Origin: Bacteroidota bacterium
GTDB taxonomy: Bacteria; Bacteroidota; Kryptoniia; Kryptoniales; JAKASW01
Length of the DNA stretch: 5,137 bases
Direction: 5' to 3'
Assembly (NCBI GenBank): GCA_021785235.1
Contig: JAJYGB010000399.1
Coordinates: forward strand, 1-5,137
How positions within the stretch are numbered: the first letter of the stretch is position 1; each line of letters starts with the position of its first letter. The notes below the pieces were generated by a model. It made no database searches. It was not told the origin of the DNA and worked only from the letters and a program-made list of their open reading frames with translations. Below, piece after piece: positions 1-5,137 of this stretch. The position numbers and the translations under genes were made by a program.

Positions 1-2981
1 TTCATAGGAGCGGCATAAGTCTTCTCGTCATCGGCGGCGAGATATTTCTGAAATAATTGGTCCTCAACTTTTTGGATCTTCTGATCTAGAGACTTTGATG
101 ATTCCATGATTGACGACGCGTCCGGCAAGCCATGTATATATACTGGCATGTCCTCAATTTGCTTGCGAACCCTTTCGATCGAATTGATCATTCCAACTAC
201 AGTATCGACATCCGCGTCTATCGCGCGCCACAGCTTTACGCTGGCTTTTACGTCCGCGAGAGTTCCAGATGAGTGCGGGTCTTTGATGACGGTGAGCGGT
301 TCCTTCAAAGTCTTTCCGTTGACCGTCAGCTCGACGGTGTATTCACCTGGATCGGCGAGCGCGCCCAAGAGCGTTGGACTGACTCCCCAGTGGTAGATCG
401 GCCGGGTCGTCTTTCCGATGAATCTCTGGTCGCTCCATATCTGAGGGTATGCCGGAGGCGTGGTTCTCAGCTTCACCGTCTTCACACCCGGATAACGCAG
501 GTTCCAGTAGACGCGGTTTATTCCCGCTTCCTTGGTCCCTTGGAGCGTGCGTACGACCTTCCCCGCGGAATCAAGTATGGTGATCTTGACATTTCCCTTC
601 GGGATTGTCTTCAAATAATAATTGATGTCCGCTCCGTAAGGCGGGTTTTGTCCCATCGAAGCGTCGTCGGGTACCTCTCTCGGAACGCTAATGCGGCGAA
701 ATCGATACGCCGGCCGAGTCTTGAAAAGGTATTCGGATGAATTAAGCACATCCGGAGTGAGCTGCTCCAGAGGCTTTATATCGTCGAGTATCCAGAATCC
801 GCGCCCCTTCGTTGCAAGGACCAGATCGTGAAAATGTTTCTGAATAGCCATCCATGATACTGGCGCGTGCGGAAGGTTTGTGTTTATCGGGATCCAGTGC
901 GTCCCGTAATCGTATGACATGTAAATGGCGTTTTCGGTTCCTGCGAACAGCATCCCCTGCCGGAAGGGATCTTCTATCACTACATGCACGTAGCTAAAGA
1001 CGCTCTTCGGAATGTCTCCGCTGATGAATTTCCACGTCTTGCCGAAATCCGTCGTCATATAGATGTATGGATCGCGGTTATCCATTTGGTGGAAGTTGAA
1101 GTTGATGTAGGCAGTGCCCGCATTAAAAGTGGATGCTTCGATATGGCTTACCGTTCCGTATCTCGGAAGATCGGGAATGTTATGAGTTACATTTATCCAG
1201 TTCTTCCCGCCGTCCGTGGTAACATGGACCAGGCCGTCGTTCGATCCCGTCCAGATGACTCCTTCCTTGATTGGCGATACGGTCAACGCCGTGAGTGTTC
1301 CCCAATACTCGACGCCGAGGTTGTCAGGAGTAAGCCCGCCCGAACTGCCCATGTGGCTGTGGTCGTCCAGCGTGAGGTCAGGGCTGATGATTTGCCAGCT
1401 TTGTCCGGCGTCCGTCGTCCGGTGGACATACTGGCTCCCGACGTAGACGGTGTTATGATGCAGCGGGTCGATGACGAGGGGCATTGTCCAGTTCCATCTG
1501 TACTTCAGCACGCCTGCCGGTGAATCTAGTGATTTGCTCGGCCACGGACTAACCGAACGCGTCTGACCCGTCTTGAGATTGAACCTGTCGACCTCACCGG
1601 CGTAGCAGTTTCCCCAGACGATATTATCGTTAACGGGGTCTGGATAAGAGAACCCTGATTCGCAGCCTGCTGTCGTGCTCCAGTCGCTCGACGGAATTCC
1701 GCCGTACGTCCTCGTGTTGCTCGGCCCTCGAACAGACTCGTCATCCTGCATGTTCCCGTAAAGGTAATACGGTACCCGGTTGTCGACCGCGACATGGTAC
1801 ATCTGTCCGATAGGGAGTACGATGTGGTGCCATGTCTTGCCGTGGGTAGTTGAAATGAACAGTCCGATATCGCTACCGATCATCATGCGGTTCGCGTTCG
1901 TCGGGTCGGCCCACATCGTGTGGTTGTCTCCAGCCCAGTAAGTCTGATAGACCGTTCTGCCGCCGTCGAGTGTGTACCAGATCTCGTTGGAGGGAAAATA
2001 TACTTCGTTCGCGTCGTCGGGGGAGATCATGAGACGGGTATAATAGTGGGGACGTTCGGCGAGCATGCGGTTATAGCTGACGACATACCACTTCGCGCCT
2101 CCATCACTTGATCTCCAGAGCGAGCCGCGCCCGTTTCCGCCGGTCTCTATCAGTGCGTACATCACGTTGGGATCGCTCTGCGCGATTCCAACGGCCACTT
2201 TGCCGACCGGCCTCCTGGGAAGTCCATTTGTAAGTCTAACCCATGTGGCTCCTTCGTCGCGCGACATCCACACGCCGCTTCCCGGCCCGCCGCTGTTTTG
2301 TCCCCAGGTATGAATCACGTACTGCCATGTCCCCGCGAGAAGAATCCTCGGATTATCCGGATCCATCGCGAGGTCCGACGCGCCCGTGTTCGGGTTTACA
2401 AATAGGACGCGTTTCCATGTTTTACCTCCGTCTGTTGTGCGGAATATGCCTCTCTGTTGTTGCGGCCCGTAGCAGTTGCCTTCCGCCGCGACGAGCACAA
2501 TGTCTGGGTTCTTTGGGTCGATCACGACGCGCGATATTCTTCCCGTTCTAGTGAGCCCCATGTGCGTCCATGTCTCGCCGGCGTCCGTCGATTTGTAAAC
2601 ACCGTCACCTATCGACACGTTGCTCCTGATAAATGGCTCGCCGGTTCCGACCCACACAATGTTGTGATCCGAAGCCGCGATCGCGATGTCGCCGATTGAT
2701 TGCGCGGGCTCTTTGTCGAATATTGGTTTCCAATGGATGCCCGCGTCCGTTGATTTCCATACTCCCCCGGAAGCGGCACCGGCGTAATAAACGTTCAGGT
2801 TGCCCGGCACCCCGACGACTGCCGTCACGCGATTTCCTCCGGGACCAACGAACCTGTAATGGAGAGCCGAGAAAAGTTTTGGGCTTGGATTCGGCGCCTG
2901 CGCGTATGACGATGCCGTCACGCTCAGGAAGAAAAATGATGTGACAGTGAAGAGGAGTAAAAACCGTTGTGCAAGTCTCAT
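1..2981 (-). CDS. Secreted VPS10/sortilin-like Asp-box (BNR repeat) beta-propeller protein, partial (C-terminus beyond left edge)
   Basis: The minus strand is open from ATG at 2981 to the window edge: 993 codons without a stop or frameshift. The start is set by GGAGG nine bases upstream and by the signal peptide that follows (basic MRLAQR, hydrophobic core at residues 7-23, likely cleavage after A27 or A29). Asp-box repeats (S/T-x-D-x-G-x-x-W) lie near residues 77, 131, 182, 240, 291, 522, 588, 643 and 689; degenerate copies near 337 (TLDGGRTV) and 377 (STTHGKTW). Such boxes mark turns in propeller blades of sortilin/VPS10, sialidase and GH74 proteins; the array suggests one large or two consecutive propellers. 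The segment ATKGRGFWILDD (723-734) closes the repeats. A likely beta-sandwich follows (about 780-900; NVKITILDSAGKVVRTL resembles FlgD-like C-terminal modules), then a helical stretch from about 905. Cysteines 440 and 459 could pair by disulfide. The protein is exported. Substrate and enzymatic activity are unknown; 'glycosyl hydrolase' labels for this group are mostly by similarity. Relatives of roughly 1000-1100 residues suggest only a short C-terminal part is missing. Confidence 0.93.
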   Translation of the reverse strand, partial: MRLAQRFLLLFTVTSFFFLSVTASSYAQAPNPSPKLFSALHYRFVGPGGNRVTAVVGVPGNLNVYYAGAASGGVWKSTDAGIHWKPIFDKEPAQSIGDIAIAASDHNIVWVGTGEPFIRSNVSIGDGVYKSTDAGETWTHMGLTRTGRISRVVIDPKNPDIVLVAAEGNCYGPQQQRGIFRTTDGGKTWKRVLFVNPNTGASDLAMDPDNPRILLAGTWQYVIHTWGQNSGGPGSGVWMSRDEGATWVRLTNGLPRRPVGKVAVGIAQSDPNVMYALIETGGNGRGSLWRSSDGGAKWYVVSYNRMLAERPHYYTRLMISPDDANEVYFPSNEIWYTLDGGRTVYQTYWAGDNHTMWADPTNANRMMIGSDIGLFISTTHGKTWHHIVLPIGQMYHVAVDNRVPYYLYGNMQDDESVRGPSNTRTYGGIPSSDWSTTAGCESGFSYPDPVNDNIVWGNCYAGEVDRFNLKTGQTRSVSPWPSKSLDSPAGVLKYRWNWTMPLVIDPLHHNTVYVGSQYVHRTTDAGQSWQIISPDLTLDDHSHMGSSGGLTPDNLGVEYWGTLTALTVSPIKEGVIWTGSNDGLVHVTTDGGKNWINVTHNIPDLPRYGTVSHIEASTFNAGTAYINFNFHQMDNRDPYIYMTTDFGKTWKFISGDIPKSVFSYVHVVIEDPFRQGMLFAGTENAIYMSYDYGTHWIPINTNLPHAPVSWMAIQKHFHDLVLATKGRGFWILDDIKPLEQLTPDVLNSSEYLFKTRPAYRFRRISVPREVPDDASMGQNPPYGADINYYLKTIPKGNVKITILDSAGKVVRTLQGTKEAGINRVYWNLRYPGVKTVKLRTTPPAYPQIWSDQRFIGKTTRPIYHWGVSPTLLGALADPGEYTVELTVNGKTLKEPLTVIKDPHSSGTLADVKASVKLWRAIDADVDTVVGMINSIERVRKQIEDMPVYIHGLPDASSIMESSKSLDQKIQKVEDQLFQKYLAADDEKTYAAPM

Positions 2982-2990
2982 GTTGCTCTG

Positions 2991-2995
2991 CCTCC
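2991..2995 (-). promoter_or_regulatory. Shine-Dalgarno sequence of the Asp-box protein gene
   Basis: Read on the minus strand this is GGAGG, nine bases before the ATG at 2981. It fixes the start codon, since the next in-frame codons run straight into a signal peptide. The core matches the anti-Shine-Dalgarno sequence perfectly. Confidence 0.8.
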
Positions 2996-3174
2996 GGTGC
3001 GTTGGTCTTTCAGGTGGTTCGTCGCGGTCTGCCCGGTTACATCGTCGGACATCTGCGTCTTCTTTATAATGATAAAACGTTGTAGCAACTAAATGGCGCT
3101 TCGATTAATTGCGGAGGGCAGTTGGTGGATGGCGACCGTCGTCGGTCAGAACAGGCTGGAATGGTCCTTCCGCA

Positions 3175-3195
3175 TTTCATGTCTTTCGCATGAAA
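3175..3195. repeat. Perfect 7-bp inverted repeat (hairpin)
   Basis: TTTCATG and CATGAAA flank the 7-base loop TCTTTCG. It lies about 190 bases upstream of the Asp-box gene start. No T-tract follows on either strand, so it is not a classical terminator. It could be an operator-like dyad or part of a structured transcript, and one stem of this size in a spacer this long is also compatible with chance. Confidence 0.4.
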
Positions 3196-3392
3196 CTATC
3201 AAAGTCATGCCACATAAACAATAGGATGGTACGGAGTTTATCCTCCTCCGGACGAGGTCCTCTTTTCCGCTATTGATGTCCTTTGGGCTCCATCCTTTAG
3301 GTACGTTGTGTTTTGTTGGTTCTTAAACTTTCTGACATAAACGGCACCATCTTAGCCCTTGGCGACTATGTGACTGTGAGGTGTCCTAATCA

Positions 3393-3409
3393 GATGAGCC
3401 GCTCTCATC
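3393..3409. repeat. Perfect 6-bp inverted repeat (hairpin)
   Basis: GATGAG and CTCATC flank a 5-base loop (CCGCT). It sits in the middle of the long spacer, far from any start codon. There is no adjacent T-run. Its function is unknown and it may be chance. Confidence 0.35.
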
Positions 3410-3454
3410 GGGGCATGTGAGTGCGTCGCGCCAATGAAAGGAAATTTAAGGAAG

Positions 3455-3480
3455 GAGAGATAGCGACAAAATCGTCTCTC
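3455..3480. repeat. Perfect 6-bp inverted repeat with 14-base loop
   Basis: GAGAGA pairs with TCTCTC around a 14-base loop. Inside the loop GAC could pair alternatively with GTC, so more than one fold is possible. It lies about 75 bases before the GGAGG at 3534-3538 and the small ORF at 3556. It may be part of that ORF's leader if the ORF is real, or a chance dyad. Confidence 0.3.
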
Positions 3481-3555
3481 GAGGAACGAAAAATAGGAAT
3501 TAGCTTTCGCTCCTGGATCGAACCTGTTACGGCGGAGGTTGCACCAGCTTGAGAT

Positions 3556-3687
3556 ATGGCCATAATGGTAGATTCGAAATCCGAAGTGCGTAATGCTGAC
3601 CGAATTGCGCGAATAATCGGACGGCTGCCTCTAGAAAAAGCGCTGGTCGAATTAGGAAAGATTCGCGTATCCCTCTTGGTTTGTTGA
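3556..3687 (+). CDS. Doubtful 43-residue ORF, unrecognised
   Basis: ATG at 3556 (or in-frame ATG at 3565) opens a 43-codon frame ending in TGA at 3685-3687. The product has an acidic/basic amphipathic middle (EVRNADRIARIIGRL, then EKALVELGKIRVSLLV), which reads more like a folded helical peptide than random translation. I recognise no family. Against it: the nearest good Shine-Dalgarno, GGAGG at 3534-3538, is 17 bases upstream, which is too far for normal use, and the frame closes immediately upstream (TGA at 3550). An eight-T tract at 3689-3696 follows the stop, but no adjacent stem makes it a terminator. It may be a small protein, a remnant of a longer gene, or chance. Confidence 0.25.
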   Translation: MAIMVDSKSEVRNADRIARIIGRLPLEKALVELGKIRVSLLVC

Positions 3688-3755
3688 ATTTTTTTTCAGC
3701 CATGGAGTGCTAGTGCGAGGATAATAAAATAAACAGCTCAAGGTCGATCGGAATT

Positions 3756-3965
3756 ATGGCCAAATATGAAGAAAGTTACAGGGTTTGTCCTGCTTGTGGC
3801 ACGTATGAAGAGGTTAGGATTAATTCAATCTACTGTCGTGAGTGCGGCAAGAAAATGATAGAGCGCTGCCAGGATTGTTTGGAACCGATTTACTATCCCA
3901 CTTCACGTTTCTGTCCCTGCTGCGGCCTTGAGTATGTAACCCATCAAAAGAAGGACCTGAAATAG
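3756..3965 (+). CDS. Small double zinc-ribbon protein, hypothetical
   Basis: The 69-residue product has four CxxC knuckles: C11-C14 (CPACG), C27-C30 (CRECG), C38-C41 (CQDC) and C53-C56 (CPCCG), the last with an extra cysteine at 55. This spacing is that of two consecutive zinc ribbons, in which knuckles 1+2 and 3+4 would each bind one zinc ion. There is no signal peptide or membrane segment, so it should be cytoplasmic; the ends are charged (MAKYEES at the start, HQKKDLK at the end). Zinc ribbons of this size commonly bind nucleic acid or protein partners, but nothing here shows which. Its start is weakly supported: AAGG at 3740-3743 is 12 bases upstream, though the first knuckle follows soon after and no better start is seen. 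It stands alone, with long spacers on both sides. Its codons use A and T at third positions more than those of the Asp-box gene, which hints at a different history but the gene is too short to prove transfer. Confidence 0.8.
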   Translation: MAKYEESYRVCPACGTYEEVRINSIYCRECGKKMIERCQDCLEPIYYPTSRFCPCCGLEYVTHQKKDLK

Positions 3966-3980
3966 TTGAGGCATCCTCAA
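3966..3980 (+). terminator. Possible weak terminator hairpin after the zinc-ribbon gene
   Basis: TTGAGG and CCTCAA form a perfect 6-bp stem around a 3-base loop (CAT), starting at the base after the TAG stop codon. The following sequence is pyrimidine-rich (CTAATCTCTTTCTCG) but has no real T-run, so if it terminates transcription it does so weakly or with help. The position fits a 3' end hairpin. Confidence 0.35.
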
Positions 3981-4435
3981 TACCTAATCTCTTTCTCGTC
4001 ACCGGACAAATTCGAGTCGCGCAAATATTCTCCTTCACACCGCTGAAAGGCTCGTTGCGAAGTTCGTGGATTTCTTTGACACGTGGTCCCTTTCCGGTTT
4101 CAGAAAAGACTTTCGCATGATTCACTTCCTCTCTTCACGCGCGGCTGGAAATTCCGGTGAAGCTTGCATGTGAAACTGGCGGACATTACTTTTCGATTGT
4201 CATAGGGCTAATTCCGGCAGTGTTGACGAGGTATGCGCAAGGGATAACTTCATTCCGGAAAATTGGAGACTATTCGGCTTGAACGGCGGGTGACAACCGG
4301 GCGTATCTTAATCGCTCCTGGTTTCCCCGACGCGAAGCTGGCTCCACCTCCCGTTTTCTTCAAGCTTTCTGTTGCGGCATTTCGGTCGGCGCTGTCGTCA
4401 TATTGATATCTAGTAATCGTTCGCTACTAAGAAAT
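3981..4435. other. Non-coding spacer before the lipoprotein gene
   Basis: About 455 bases with no supported gene on either strand. The long minus-strand frame across its left part overlaps the zinc-ribbon gene and shows no family features. The motif (A)ATTCCGG recurs at 4150-4157, 4210-4217 and 4252-4258, the last inside the palindrome TTCCGGAA (4253-4260). The promoter of the lipoprotein operon should lie toward the right end, where AT-rich sequence (4401-4430) is found, but no -35/-10 pair with good match and spacing is visible. Confidence 0.5.
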
Positions 4436-4440
4436 GGAGG
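4436..4440 (+). promoter_or_regulatory. Shine-Dalgarno sequence of the LPP20-like lipoprotein gene
   Basis: GGAGG ends six bases before the ATG at 4447, an ideal spacing. It supports this start, which also gives a complete lipoprotein signal peptide. Confidence 0.85.
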
Positions 4441-4446
4441 CTGGAA

Positions 4447-5019
4447 ATGCGGTACCTATTTGCTTTGACTGCTCTGTTAATGATAGGGATTGTAGGATGC
4501 GGTGGATCTAGAGGTCTTCAGACCGCCGACACTGGCGATTTGCCGGACTGGTATTCGAACCCGCCACAAGATCCTAACTATCTCTACGCCGCGAATACGC
4601 AGACGTCGCAGGATATGCAGCTCGCCGTAGATAAAGCCACATCAGCGGCCAGGGCGGATATAGGGCGTCAGGTAGAACTCAGGATACAGGGATTGCAGAA
4701 ACGATTCACCGAAGAGACCGGCACGGGCAACGACGCTCAACTCCTTCAGATGTTTACGCAGGCAGAGAAGACCGTCGTGTCAACGACACTCAACGGGAGC
4801 CGCGTCAAAAATCAGAAGATCAACAAGGATGGGAGCCTTTGGCGCGCATACATCCTTGTGGAATATCCCGTCGGCGCGGCGAACCAGGCTTTGATGGACC
4901 AACTGAAGAAGAACGAGCAGGCATACACACGCTTCAGGGCCTCACAGACTTTCAAGGAGCTTGATGACGAGGTCAAGAAGTATGAGGAATTCAAGAAGCA
5001 GCAAACTCAGCAGGAGTAG
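4447..5019 (+). CDS. LPP20-family-like lipoprotein
   Basis: The 190-residue product begins with a lipoprotein signal peptide: MR, a hydrophobic core (residues 3-16) and lipobox I-V-G-C with the acylated cysteine at C18. The residue after it is glycine, not aspartate, so transfer to the outer membrane is expected under the Lol rule known from enterobacteria. The mature part opens with a short linker and PDWYSNPP (33-40), the usual beginning of LPP20-type domains, then YLYAANTQTS, the helix AVDKATSAARADIGRQV (60-76) and a strand-rich end around GSLWRAYILVEYP (129-141). The C-terminus (about 145-190) is a charged, glutamine- and lysine-rich helix, possibly coiled coil, reaching beyond the core domain. 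The family is named after a Helicobacter membrane lipoprotein and its biochemical role is poorly known. The gene is first in a likely operon: the next start is 17 bases past the stop. Signal, motif order and length agree, so the family call is fairly firm, while function remains open. Confidence 0.87.
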   Translation: MRYLFALTALLMIGIVGCGGSRGLQTADTGDLPDWYSNPPQDPNYLYAANTQTSQDMQLAVDKATSAARADIGRQVELRIQGLQKRFTEETGTGNDAQLLQMFTQAEKTVVSTTLNGSRVKNQKINKDGSLWRAYILVEYPVGAANQALMDQLKKNEQAYTRFRASQTFKELDDEVKKYEEFKKQQTQQE

Positions 5020-5025
5020 GAGCGC

Positions 5026-5029
5026 GGAG
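5026..5029 (+). promoter_or_regulatory. Shine-Dalgarno sequence deciding the GTG start of the downstream gene
   Basis: GGAG ends seven bases before GTG at 5037. The in-frame ATGs at 5052 and 5058 lack a comparable site at proper distance and would shorten or remove the basic start of the signal peptide, so GTG is preferred. Confidence 0.6.
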
Positions 5030-5036
5030 ATCCGCC

Positions 5037-5137
5037 GTGCGAGGACTTGGGATGCTCATGGTTCTGTTGGTCGAGACACTATCCGCGCAGCCGCAGTCTT
5101 ATCCCCGATGGTTCCTGGAACAGGGAACCCTGTTATG
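5037..5137 (+). CDS. Secreted protein, probably related to the upstream LPP20-like lipoprotein, partial (right edge)
   Basis: Only 33 codons are inside the window. From GTG the product reads (M)RGLGMLMVLLVETLSA, a short signal peptide with one arginine, a hydrophobic core and an AXA-like site (likely cleavage after A17, L-S-A). There is no lipobox cysteine, so export by signal peptidase I is expected. The mature start contains YPRWF (22-26), placed just after the cleavage site, as PDWY is placed in the upstream lipoprotein. This suggests a related LPP20-like or similar envelope domain, but too little is visible to be sure. The 17-base gap to the upstream stop and shared orientation indicate one transcript. 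If the start were ATG at 5052 or 5058 the signal peptide would lose its arginine. Confidence 0.65.
   Translation, partial: MRGLGMLMVLLVETLSAQPQSYPRWFLEQGTLL

Larger units (their letters stand above)
2996..3555. other. Non-coding spacer with several small inverted repeats
   Basis: About 560 bases with frequent stops in all frames and no convincing gene. The left part is the leader of the minus-strand Asp-box gene. An AT-rich patch at 3061-3080 (minus strand ACGTTTTATCATTATAAAGA) could hold its promoter, with TATAAA as a -10-like element, but I find no well-spaced -35, so no promoter is called. Perfect short inverted repeats occur at 3134-3147 (GACCG/CGGTC, 4-base loop), 3175-3195 (TTTCATG/CATGAAA, 7-base loop), 3393-3409 (GATGAG/CTCATC, 5-base loop) and 3455-3480 (GAGAGA/TCTCTC, 14-base loop). 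None is directly followed by a run of T on either strand, so none is a standard intrinsic terminator. The spacer could hide an untranslated RNA or remnants of a decayed gene; nothing in it is recognisable. Confidence 0.5.

Noticed and set aside
1526..1795. Minus-strand 89-codon ORF inside the Asp-box gene
   Set aside because: Same strand, other frame, wholly inside the real gene, no ribosome binding site and low-complexity Arg/Thr-rich product.
106..2944. Plus-strand ORFs of 63-179 codons across the left half of the window
   Set aside because: All lie antisense to a single 993-codon minus-strand frame with a signal peptide, Shine-Dalgarno site and repeated Asp boxes. Their products are rich in Arg, Ser, Val and Pro without domain features, as expected of shadows.
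3065..3070. Perfect TATAAT on the plus strand
   Set aside because: There is no -35 element at 16-18 bases upstream and no plus-strand gene follows for nearly 500 bases. It is more likely part of the AT-rich leader of the minus-strand gene.
3242..3266. CCTC/GAGG stem followed by TCTTTT as a plus-strand terminator
   Set aside because: The stem has only 4 bp and competes with overlapping pairings. No plus-strand gene ends just upstream.
3509..3530. tRNA-like T-loop: GGTTCGATCC on the minus strand
   Set aside because: The flanking bases do not form a 5-bp T stem, and no acceptor or anticodon arm could be built around it.
3689..3696. Run of eight T as an intrinsic terminator
   Set aside because: No GC-rich stem lies directly before it; the nearest dyad (CGAAT/ATTCG, 3648-3665) is over 20 bases away.
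3820..4125. Minus-strand 101-codon ORF overlapping the zinc-ribbon gene
   Set aside because: Half of it is antisense to the zinc-ribbon frame, whose four CxxC knuckles are unlikely by chance. The product shows no recognisable domain and no clear Shine-Dalgarno site.
4812..4994. Minus-strand 60-codon ORF in the lipoprotein gene
   Set aside because: Antisense to the lysine/glutamate-rich C-terminus of the lipoprotein, which explains its Ser/Phe-rich product.

Overview
The window is bacterial and holds two complete genes, two genes cut by the window edges, one doubtful small ORF and two long non-coding stretches. The source organism cannot be named from this sequence. A secreted Asp-box (BNR/VPS10-like) protein of about 1000 residues, an LPP20-type lipoprotein and roughly balanced base composition fit an environmental bacterium of the Bacteroidota/Ignavibacteria (FCB) or Acidobacteriota kind; this is an inference from which groups carry such families. 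The three long genes have clear Shine-Dalgarno sequences (GGAGG, GGAGG, GGAG). That argues against classical Bacteroidia, which mostly lack them.

Positions 1-2981, minus strand: one uninterrupted reading frame of 993 codons that runs off the left edge. It encodes a signal peptide, a beta-propeller region with about eleven Asp-box repeats, a beta-sandwich-like region and a C-terminal helical region. It belongs to the 'VPS10/sortilin-like, glycosyl hydrolase, BNR repeat' group, whose members are usually annotated without a proven enzyme activity. All the plus-strand ORFs over this stretch are shadows of it.

Positions 2982-3755: about 770 bases with no convincing long gene. They hold the leader of the minus-strand gene, several small perfect inverted repeats, and a 43-codon ORF (3556-3687) that may or may not be real.

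Positions 3756-3965, plus strand: a 69-residue protein with four CxxC knuckles, a small double zinc-ribbon protein standing alone between long spacers. A short hairpin follows its stop codon.

Positions 3966-4446: about 480 bases without a supported gene, ending in the leader and ribosome binding site of the next gene.

Positions 4447-5137, plus strand: a 190-residue LPP20-like outer-membrane-type lipoprotein, then after 17 bases a GTG-started secreted protein cut by the right edge. The second protein's mature N-terminus (YPRWF) resembles the lipoprotein's PDWY motif, so the pair looks like an envelope-protein operon, possibly of related proteins. No mobile element, CRISPR array, rRNA or tRNA gene was found. 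I see no sign of a defence or other new multi-gene system; the items most worth a second look are the orphan zinc-ribbon protein, the lipoprotein pair and the structured 3.1-3.7 kb spacer.
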